A stretch of 48,921 nucleotides of DNA from contig JAVJVK010000012.1 of NCBI GenBank assembly GCA_040221175.1, forward strand, positions 1-48,921. The letters run 5' to 3'. A program made the translations under genes and the position numbers. Source of the stretch: Phycisphaerales bacterium (GTDB lineage: Bacteria; Planctomycetota; Phycisphaerae; Phycisphaerales; UBA1924). The notes beneath the pieces are model-generated. The model was not told where the DNA came from and made no database searches. It saw only the letters and a list, made by a program, of their open reading frames with translations. The number at the start of each line of letters is the position of its first letter. Within the stretch, counting starts at the first letter, position 1. This document shows positions 25,140-31,128 of this stretch, in pieces.

Positions 25140-25664
25140 ATGCATCCCATCCACGCCATCACCATCGCGGCCGGGATCGGCCTGTCGTCCACGCTGGCCA
25201 GCGCCCAGCTGCTCGAGTACGACTTCGTCATCAACGTCGAGCAGACCGTGCCCCGGGCCGACGTCGGCGCGGCCACCCCCTCGGGCACCGGCCTGGTGAC
25301 CCTCGACCTGGCCACCAACGAGCTGACCTGGGACGTCGCCTACCAGGGCCTGACCGGCGACATCGTCGACCCGGGGGCCCACTTCCATGGGCCCGCCGAC
25401 TTCGGCGAGACCGCCGGGGTCGAGGTCTTCTTCGCCGGCGGGCCCAGCGGCGTGCCCCTGCCCCAGCCGGCCAGCGGGCGGCTCATGGGCTCGACCATGC
25501 TCACCGCCGACCAGGCCCGCGACGTCCAGGCGGGCCTCTGGTACGTCAACATCCACACCGCTCTGAACCCCTCGGGCGAGATCCGCGGCCAGGTCATCCC
25601 CGCCCCGGCGAGCGCCGCGGTGCTCGGCCTGGCCGGGCTGACCGCCCTGCGCCGCCGGCGCTAG
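25140..25664 (+). CDS. exported CHRD-domain protein with PEP-CTERM-like tail
   Basis: 174 residues. The ATG at 25140 follows GGAGG by 5 bases; an in-frame ATG at 25083 lacks such a site. Signal peptide ends near SAQ (about residue 22). The body is a CHRD domain: SGTGLVTLDLATNELTWDV, then A-H-F-H-G-P-A and YVNIHTALNPSGEIRGQV. CHRD occurs in chordin and in bacterial secreted proteins, with no known activity. The tail P-A-P, hydrophobic segment, R-R-R-R matches that of the preceding gene, so both use the same sorting system. The gap between the two genes holds a hairpin (CCCCGA/TCGGGG at 25096-25111) but no clear terminator. Confidence 0.86.
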   Translation: MHPIHAITIAAGIGLSSTLASAQLLEYDFVINVEQTVPRADVGAATPSGTGLVTLDLATNELTWDVAYQGLTGDIVDPGAHFHGPADFGETAGVEVFFAGGPSGVPLPQPASGRLMGSTMLTADQARDVQAGLWYVNIHTALNPSGEIRGQVIPAPASAAVLGLAGLTALRRRR

Positions 25665-25760
25665 GGCCCGAGCCCGGCGATCCGCGGCCCTGCTGGCCTC
25701 GGGATCGCGGGGTTTCCCGAACAGTTCCGCCCCATTGGGCGCCAAGAGCCCCATGCACCG

Positions 25761-25789
25761 CCCCCGATCGGACCCGATCGGGGGTTTTT
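25761..25789 (+). terminator. rho-independent terminator
   Basis: Perfect stem CCCCCGATC (25761-25769) with GATCGGGGG (25776-25784), then TTTTT. It ends transcription from the DUF4394/CHRD genes. Confidence 0.9.
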
Positions 25790-25829
25790 CGCCATTTCTG
25801 GGGGTTTCTGCGTGCCCGATCGCGCCGAG

Positions 25830-26081
25830 ATCGTCGCGATTCGGCGGCCGACCATCGAGAGTCGGCCGCTGACTCTCGATGGTTGCCCGCCGATCATCGT
25901 GAATCACGGCGCGATCCACGACGCTCGGGCCCGGATCATCGTGGATCACGGCCCGATCCACGACGCCCAAGTCCCGATCCACGACGCCCGGGTCCTGATC
26001 CACGACGCTCAGCCGCCGATCCACGACGCCCAGGCCCGGATCGGCGACGCCCGGCTCCCGATCCACGACGCCCGCGTGCCC
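25830..26081 (+). repeat. array of twelve 21-bp tandem units upstream of the TPR lipoprotein gene
   Basis: Units start at 25830, 25851, 25872, 25893, 25914, 25935, 25956, 25977, 25998, 26019, 26040 and 26061. The best-conserved ones read ATCCACGACGCCC-R-GG-Y-CCCG; units 4 and 6 carry ATCATCGTG-R-ATCACGG instead, and the first three are degenerate. In the frame of the downstream gene the units encode heptads such as IHDAQVP, IHDARVL and IHDAQPP. This fills most of the 612-base gap between the CHRD and TPR genes. The rest of that gap holds the terminator at 25761-25789 and, from 26082 to 26276, no feature I can name except the ribosome site. Confidence 0.85.
25851..25883. repeat. 13-bp perfect inverted repeat inside the first 21-bp array
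   Basis: ACCATCGAGAGTC (25851-25863) pairs completely with GACTCTCGATGGT (25871-25883) around a 7-base loop. It spans two consecutive 21-bp units, showing that neighbouring units can be reverse complements. There is no T-tract, so it is not a simple terminator. Confidence 0.8.
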
Positions 26082-26276
26082 GGCCCGGCCGCTTCCCGGT
26101 CCCACTCCGCGGCGGTCTGTCGCGTTCGCGACGCGGCGCGGCCCGCGGGGGTGCACATGGAGTCAAGTTGCCCCACCCCGGGCGCGGGCCAAGATCTCTT
26201 TGTGCCCCGCGCGACCACCGGCGCGAGCCCGCGGCCGCCGGCGGGGCCGAGCCGCGAGACACGAGGAGGCCTCCCC

Positions 26277-27986
26277 ATGCCACGACGCCAGATTTACACG
26301 AACCCCGCCGCGATCATGATCGCCGCCGGCCTGGCCCTTTCGGCCGCGCTGGCCATCCCCGCCTGCCAGCGCGAGAGCGCCGCCGCGCGCACGCCCGCGG
26401 CGATCACCGCGCCCACCACCACGCCGGCCCTCTACGCCGGCTTCGGCGGCTACCACAGGACCGTCAGCACCGACTCGGCCGAGGCCCAGCAATGGTTCGA
26501 CCAGGGCCTGCAGCTGCTGTACGGCTTCAACCACGACGAGGCGATCCGCAGCTTCCAGCGCGCCGCCGAGATCGATCCCGATCTTGCCATGGCCCACTGG
26601 GGCGAAGCCTACGCGCTCGGCCTGCACATCAACAACCCGCAGATGGGCGAGCAGCAGAGCGAGAAGGCCTACGCCGCCGCGCAGCGCGCGATGGAGAAGA
26701 TCGCAAACGCCTCGCCCGTGGAGGCCGCACTGATCCGCGCGGTCGCGGCGCGCTACGCGATGCCCGTGCCCGAGGATCGCACGCCCCTGGACGAGGCCTA
26801 CGCCGCCGCGATGGAGAAGGTCTGGAACCAATACCCGAACGACGCCGACGTGGGCGCGCTCTTCGCCGAGAGCCTGATGAACCTGCAGCCCTGGGACCTG
26901 TGGGAGAAGGACGGCACGCCGAAGGGCCGCACGCTCGATGTGGTTGCGACGCTCGAGCGCGTGCTCGAGATCAACGAGAACCATCCGGGCGCGAACCACT
27001 TCTACATCCACACGGTCGAGGCGTCGAACGAGCCGCAGCGCGGCGTGGCGTCCGCCGACCGCCTGCGCACGCTCGTGCCCGGCAGCGGGCACCTGGTGCA
27101 CATGCCCGCGCACATCTATGCGAGAGTTGGCCGGTGGGCCGAGGCCAGCGACGCCAACGTCGCGGCGATCAAGGCCGACCGCGCGTACTTCGAGAAGGCG
27201 CCGGCGCCCGAGTTCTACGCCCTGTACTTCATCCACAACATCCACTTCCTCTCGTGGAGCGCGATGATGGAGGGGCGGTACGAGACGGCCATGGCCGCCG
27301 CCCGCGAGCTGGAGCGCGACATCCCGCAGAGCTTCCTGCGCGAATGGACGTTCATCGCCGACGGCTTCATGCCCGTGACCTACCACGCGATGATCCGCTT
27401 CGGCAAGTGGGAGGACATCCTGCAGGAGGAGCGGCCCGAGGACTATCGCCGCCTGAGCCTGGCCCTGTGGCACTACGCCCGCGGCATCGCGCTCGCAAAC
27501 ACGCAGCGGGTCAGCGAAGCGCGCGATGAGCTCGCCGCGTTCGAGGAAGTCGCCGCCACGGTGCCCGAGGACTGGGTGGTGGGCAACAGCCCGGCCGCCG
27601 ACGTGCTCGCCGTGGCGCGGCACATGCTCAAGGGCGAGATCGCCTTCAAGGCCGGCAACGCCGAGGAAGCGTTTACCTACCTGCGTCGCGGCGTCGAACT
27701 CGAAGACCAACTGAGTTACGATGAGCCGCCGGACTGGATGCAGCCCGTCCGCCACGCCCTGGGCGCACTGCTCCTGGCCGAGGGGCGGCACGAAGAGGCC
27801 AAGGCCGTCTACCTCGAGGACCTCGAGAAGTACCCCGAGAACGGGTGGGCGTTGCTTGGCTTGAGCAAGGCGATGGACGCCGCCGGCGAGGACACGGCCG
27901 CGGTGGACGCCCGCCGCGCGAAGGTCTGGGCCCGCGCCGACGTGGCGCCCGTCGCCTCGTGCTACTGCCACCCCGACGCGAGCTAG
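26277..27986 (+). CDS. TPR-repeat lipoprotein, 569 aa
   Basis: The start is the ATG at 26277 with AGGAGG 6 bases upstream. The same frame is open for 155 codons further upstream through the repeat array, but that would bury the lipoprotein signal. Signal to Cys30 in A-I-P-A-C. Conserved features follow: GFGGYHRTVSTDSAEAQQWFDQGLQLLYGFNHDEAIRSFQRAAEIDPDLAMAHWGEAYALG, a TPR unit with the style seen in planctomycete and proteobacterial TPR lipoproteins, then HPGANHFYIHTVEAS and LVHMPAHIYARVGRW, whose conserved His residues suggest a metal-binding or enzymatic site. C-terminal TPRs end in a His/Cys-containing tail (CYCHPD). The role is unknown. Confidence 0.85.
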   Translation: MPRRQIYTNPAAIMIAAGLALSAALAIPACQRESAAARTPAAITAPTTTPALYAGFGGYHRTVSTDSAEAQQWFDQGLQLLYGFNHDEAIRSFQRAAEIDPDLAMAHWGEAYALGLHINNPQMGEQQSEKAYAAAQRAMEKIANASPVEAALIRAVAARYAMPVPEDRTPLDEAYAAAMEKVWNQYPNDADVGALFAESLMNLQPWDLWEKDGTPKGRTLDVVATLERVLEINENHPGANHFYIHTVEASNEPQRGVASADRLRTLVPGSGHLVHMPAHIYARVGRWAEASDANVAAIKADRAYFEKAPAPEFYALYFIHNIHFLSWSAMMEGRYETAMAAARELERDIPQSFLREWTFIADGFMPVTYHAMIRFGKWEDILQEERPEDYRRLSLALWHYARGIALANTQRVSEARDELAAFEEVAATVPEDWVVGNSPAADVLAVARHMLKGEIAFKAGNAEEAFTYLRRGVELEDQLSYDEPPDWMQPVRHALGALLLAEGRHEEAKAVYLEDLEKYPENGWALLGLSKAMDAAGEDTAAVDARRAKVWARADVAPVASCYCHPDAS

Positions 27987-28005
27987 CGGGCCGCTACAGT
28001 CCTCC

Positions 28006-28308
28006 ATGGACCGAGGCGAGGGGCAGCCCTCCATCACCGACCGCCTGGCCGCCGACCGCACCCGCCTGGCCAACGAGCGCACGCTCCTGGCCTACGTGCG
28101 CACGGCCCTGGGCATGCTGGTGGTGGGGGGCTCGCTGCTGAAGTTCTTCGACGGCGGCCTGACCAACACGCTCGGGGCGGTGTTCCTGCTGGCCGGCGGC
28201 GCGACGGCGTGCCTGGGCTTCTACCGGGCCGTGCGCACGCAGCGGGCGATCAATCGCGTGATGCGGGCGGCGAGTTCTGGCGGGCCGGCGTCCGAATCGC
28301 CGAGATGA
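28006..28308 (+). CDS. DUF202 (YidH-family) small membrane protein
   Basis: 100 residues. DUF202 signature L-A-N-E-R-T-L-L-A-Y-V-R-T-A-L at about 21-35, followed by two transmembrane helices (about 37-55 and 58-78) and a basic tail. The family is of unknown function in the cytoplasmic membrane. It starts 19 bases after the TPR lipoprotein stop, so cotranscription is likely. No strong Shine-Dalgarno sequence is seen, only an AG-rich stretch. Confidence 0.85.
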   Translation: MDRGEGQPSITDRLAADRTRLANERTLLAYVRTALGMLVVGGSLLKFFDGGLTNTLGAVFLLAGGATACLGFYRAVRTQRAINRVMRAASSGGPASESPR

Positions 28309-28327
28309 AGCGCCCAAGGAGACCACC

Positions 28328-28528
28328 ATGCGCCGCAGAACGACTCGCCGTGCCCTTGCCACCCTCGCCGCGCTGGCCGCGCTCGGGGCCCTCTCGGCCT
28401 GCAAGCCCGACGTGCCGCTGATTCCCTTCATCAAGAGCGACCGCGCGCCCGCCGGAGCGATGGCCGAGCTCACACCCCGCGATCACTCCCCCCAAGCGTC
28501 GCCAGCTCATCCCCATACCGCGCCCTGA
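28328..28528 (+). CDS. small lipoprotein, 66 aa
   Basis: ATG preceded by AAGGAG. The N-terminus is Arg-rich, then hydrophobic, with lipobox L-S-A-C (Cys25), then a short Pro-rich tail. No family is recognised. It follows the DUF202 gene by 19 bases. Its last 59 bases overlap the 3' end of purB on the other strand, so its C-terminal tail shares sequence with purB and may not be functional. Confidence 0.6.
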   Translation: MRRRTTRRALATLAALAALGALSACKPDVPLIPFIKSDRAPAGAMAELTPRDHSPQASPAHPHTAP

Positions 28529-30029
28529 GCGGCTCGACGACCTCCTTCAAGAACCGCTCGGTCTGCTCGACCGAGCGCCCGACATACTTCATCGGGTCCA
28601 GCAGCTGGTCCTCGGTCAGCAGGTGATGCACGGCCGCGAACGCCTCGTCCCCGCGCAGCCGCTCGATGAGGTCGTTCTCCAGCCCCTCCTGCTTCACCTT
28701 CATGCCCGCGGCCTGGGCGTGCACGCGGATCTTCTCGTGCAGGGCTTGCCGGTCGCCGCCGGCCTTCACCGCCTCCATAAGAATGTTCTCGGTGGCCAGG
28801 AAGGGCAACTCGGCCATCAGGTTCTTCCGCACCATCGCCTCGTGCACCACCAATCCCGACGCCACCTGGTGCATCAGGTCGAGGGCGCCATCCAATGCTA
28901 AGAACGCCTCGGGCAGGCTCAGCCGGCGGTTGCTGGAATCATCGAGCGTGCGCTCCAGCCACTGCGTGGCGGCGGTGTCATACGCGTTGCCCACCAGGTT
29001 CATCACGAAACGCGTCAGCCCGCAGATCCGCTCGCACTTCATCGGGTTGCGCTTGTAGGGCATGGCCGATGAGCCGATTTGCTTCTCGCCGAAGGGCTCG
29101 TCGATCTCCTTGCGGTTGCTGAGCAGGCGGATGTCGGTGGCGATCTTGTGGAGGACGGCGGCGACCGAGGCGAGGTCGCCAAGTAGGGCACAGTCGAGCA
29201 CACGCGGGTACGTTTGTGTGGTGAGCTGGAGTGCGTTCACGCGTTGGAGCCCGACATACGCCTCTCGAATCGTGCGTCTTGGGTCTGAATCATTGGCATA
29301 ATCGCTTGCAAAGTCGCATAGATCGATCGATGCGAGGAAATAGCCTTCAAGGCGGGATACCAACTCATGGTCATCGTCCAGCAGCTTCAGAAACGACGCT
29401 TGAGTCCCGGTTGCCCCGCGCAGGCCCCGGAGTCCGAACCAGTGGAGCCGCCCAATGAAGCAGTCGTCGGCAAGGTGCAAGTCGCTCGCCCATTGTGCGA
29501 GTCGTCGGCCGACGGTCAATGGCTGCGCTGACTGATAGTGGGTGAAGCCCAAAGTTGCTAGGCCGATGTGCTCACGAGCGGTGCGGCCCAAAGACACAAT
29601 CGTTCTCGCGACTTTTGTCGCAACTAGTTTCGATGCTTCATGGATCTGCAGCAAATCCGCATTACACACCACATCCTGGCTCGTACACCCCAGATGGATG
29701 ATCCCCTTCGCCTTCGGGCACTGCTCGCCCAGGCAATGCACGTGCGCCATCACGTCGTGGCGCAGGTCGCGTTCGAGCTCCCCCGCACGGGCGATCTCCT
29801 CGTCGGTGATGCCGCGCTCGACGACCGCCCGCAGCTCGCCCAGTTGCTCCTGCGAGACAAGCGGCGTGTCCCACCCCTTGGTCACCTCGTGCTGGGCCTC
29901 GGCCACCGCCAGCCAGATCCGCCGCCAGGTGTTGAACTTGTGCCGCGGGCTCCAGATGCGGAGCATTTCCGGGGACGCGTTGCGGGAGGCGAGCGGGCTC
30001 GTGTACGTGTCGTTGGCTGATGTGGTCAT
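28470..30029 (-). CDS. purB: adenylosuccinate lyase
   Basis: 519 residues from the ATG at 30029; an in-frame TTG at 30059 is less likely. It acts twice in purine synthesis (SAICAR to AICAR, and adenylosuccinate to AMP), releasing fumarate. Catalytic His is in G-F-T-H-Y-Q (His164); the mobile signature loop G-S-S-A-M-P-Y-K-R-N-P lies at 319-329. The long form with RGATGTQASFLKL matches the PurB subgroup shared with eukaryotes. About 29221-29700 (residues 110-270) has lower GC and different codon use than both flanks. The 3' end overlaps the small lipoprotein gene. Confidence 0.93.
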   Translation of the reverse strand: MTTSANDTYTSPLASRNASPEMLRIWSPRHKFNTWRRIWLAVAEAQHEVTKGWDTPLVSQEQLGELRAVVERGITDEEIARAGELERDLRHDVMAHVHCLGEQCPKAKGIIHLGCTSQDVVCNADLLQIHEASKLVATKVARTIVSLGRTAREHIGLATLGFTHYQSAQPLTVGRRLAQWASDLHLADDCFIGRLHWFGLRGLRGATGTQASFLKLLDDDHELVSRLEGYFLASIDLCDFASDYANDSDPRRTIREAYVGLQRVNALQLTTQTYPRVLDCALLGDLASVAAVLHKIATDIRLLSNRKEIDEPFGEKQIGSSAMPYKRNPMKCERICGLTRFVMNLVGNAYDTAATQWLERTLDDSSNRRLSLPEAFLALDGALDLMHQVASGLVVHEAMVRKNLMAELPFLATENILMEAVKAGGDRQALHEKIRVHAQAAGMKVKQEGLENDLIERLRGDEAFAAVHHLLTEDQLLDPMKYVGRSVEQTERFLKEVVEPLRARYGDELATLGGSDRGV

Positions 30030-30093
30030 GCGGGCGATGATATTCGCGCGACCAGGCAAACTTGAGCGAAGACCCGAGCCAAAACCCGAGCGT

Positions 30094-30453
30094 TTACGCG
30101 CTTCGGATCGCCGCCGCGTCCATCTTTCGCTGCTCGGCTCGCTCGTACTGCGCGCGGATGATGGGCAGCAGGCCCCCGAAGATGACCGACGCCACCAGGC
30201 CGGGCAGCAGGAACACGAACCACACGTACCACGGCTGGCCCAGGATCAGCGCTGCCAGCCCGGTCAGCATCAGCCCGACGCCCAGCACCAGACCGAGCCC
30301 GAAGATGCCCAGCACGAGCCCGCGCGCCTTGCCCGCCGCCGCCAGGGGCCCGCCGATGCCGCCGCCCAGGCCGCCGAATCCGGCTCCCAGGCCCACGCCG
30401 ATGGCCGCCCCGATCATCCCCGCCGCCTGCTCAGAAAACCACGGATCCATCAC
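30094..30453 (-). CDS. Gly-rich small membrane protein paired with DUF2089 gene
   Basis: 119 residues. The GTG start at 30453 overlaps the DUF2089 stop (GTGA); an ATG immediately follows at 30450. Several hydrophobic stretches (about 11-25, 44-70, 74-100) and a short basic C-terminal tail. The first stretch is extremely Gly-rich (GAAIGVGLGAGFGGLGGGIG), a glycine-zipper style. No family is recognised. Coupled translation with the HTH regulator suggests a shared function, perhaps membrane anchoring or sensing. Confidence 0.7.
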   Translation of the reverse strand: MMDPWFSEQAAGMIGAAIGVGLGAGFGGLGGGIGGPLAAAGKARGLVLGIFGLGLVLGVGLMLTGLAALILGQPWYVWFVFLLPGLVASVIFGGLLPIIRAQYERAEQRKMDAAAIRSA

Positions 30454-30833
30454 GAGCCCCCTTTCGATGTGTCGTGTGAAGTGCCACGCTCTTCCGCGGC
30501 CGCCAGCACGCGCCGGGCCCCGGAAGCGGTCAGTTCCCCTCGTTGCACCAGTTCGGCCAGAGCCTCGGCCAGCGGATCCCTCGGCCGATCCTCGACCGCC
30601 GCCCGCAGCCGCCCGATGACGCCATCCAGCCGCGCGCGGATGGTCGGGTAGCTCACGCCCACGTCCTTGGCCAGGTCCTTCAGCGAGCCCGAACGCAGGA
30701 CGAACTGGACGATGAGGGCAAGGTCGTCGGCGGGCAGTTGGCCCAGGGGCGAGGCGGCCAGTTCCCTGGGCGAGGCGGGTAAACCCGGCTTTTCACTGAT
30801 CTGGACGCCGGATTTGTGATTGATTGAAGTCAC
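30450..30833 (-). CDS. DUF2089-family HTH protein
   Basis: 127 residues if started at the GTG at 30833. DUF2089 core: LPADDLALIVQFVLRSGSLKDLAKDVGVSYPTIRARLDGVIGRL, a helix-turn-helix of the form seen in this family (about residues 35-80). A Glu/Ala/Arg-rich helical tail follows. The zinc ribbon found at the N-terminus of some DUF2089 proteins is absent. No Shine-Dalgarno sequence precedes the GTG; a TTGACA/TATTGT promoter ends only 5 bases before it, so the message may be leaderless. The frame stays open upstream through the 21-bp array, but that region reads as repeat and is not counted. Probably a transcriptional regulator. Confidence 0.8.
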   Translation of the reverse strand: MTSINHKSGVQISEKPGLPASPRELAASPLGQLPADDLALIVQFVLRSGSLKDLAKDVGVSYPTIRARLDGVIGRLRAAVEDRPRDPLAEALAELVQRGELTASGARRVLAAAEERGTSHDTSKGGS

Positions 30834-30838
30834 ATTCA

Positions 30839-30868
30839 ACAATATGCAAGTTTTCTTGATATTGTCAA
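30839..30868 (-). promoter_or_regulatory. sigma70-type promoter of the DUF2089 gene
   Basis: On the minus strand TTGACA (30868-30863), an 18-base spacer and TATTGT (30844-30839). The predicted start of transcription (about 30833-30831) coincides with the GTG codon. The surrounding 120 bases are AT-rich against a GC-rich background. Confidence 0.65.
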
Positions 30869-30869
30869 G
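30855..30869. promoter_or_regulatory. inverted repeat overlapping the DUF2089 promoter -35 box
   Basis: CTTGA-TATTG-TCAAG, two perfect 5-bp arms. It covers the -35 hexamer, the position expected of a repressor operator; autoregulation by the DUF2089 protein is a natural guess. Confidence 0.45.
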
Positions 30870-30897
30870 GTTGACCTTCAAGAAGTTGCGATTCCCC

Positions 30898-31107
30898 ATG
30901 GACCGGGAGCAATTCCCGATGGATCCATTGTCGTTCCCGATGGAGGAAGAGCCGCTCCCGATGGAACTTTTGTGGTTCCCGATCCATGGGGCGTCGCTCC
31001 CGATGGAACTCTTGCTGCTCTCGATCCACGGGGAATGGCTCCCCATGGATCTCTTGCGGCACCCGATGGACCTCGCTTGGTTCCCGGTGGGCCCCGAGTC
31101 GCGCCCG
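30898..31107 (+). repeat. array of ten 21-bp tandem units between DUF2089 and a serine hydrolase gene
   Basis: Units start at 30898, 30919, 30940, 30961, 30982, 31003, 31024, 31045, 31066 and 31087. Most open with ATGGA and end in TTCCCG or CTCCCG; units 5 and 7 open with ATCCA-Y-GGGG. Read in the downstream gene's frame they give heptads such as MDPLSFP, MELLWFP, IHGASLP and MDLAWFP. Period and core are shared with the array at 25830-26081. It lies in the divergent region between 30833 and the ATG at 31129. Confidence 0.88.
31023..31051. repeat. imperfect inverted repeat within the second 21-bp array
   Basis: GATCCA-C-GGGGA (31023-31034) pairs with TCCCC-A-TGGATC (31040-31051), with one mismatch and a 5-base loop. 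Like the hairpin in the other array it joins two adjacent units of opposite orientation. Confidence 0.75.
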
Positions 31108-31128
31108 CCGGGCCGGATAGCCTTGGGG

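Noticed and set aside
25830-26081. CRISPR array
   Set aside because: Units are contiguous 21-mers without unique spacers, and no cas genes are near.
23670-26156. 828-codon minus-strand frame covering the sigma gene, exported genes and first array
   Set aside because: It overlaps well-supported genes in other frames and has no ribosome site or recognisable domain.
25812-26276. Heptad-repeat N-terminal extension of the TPR lipoprotein as part of the CDS
   Set aside because: It would bury a lipoprotein signal and a strong ribosome site, so it is not annotated as coding; kept only as a question in the findings.
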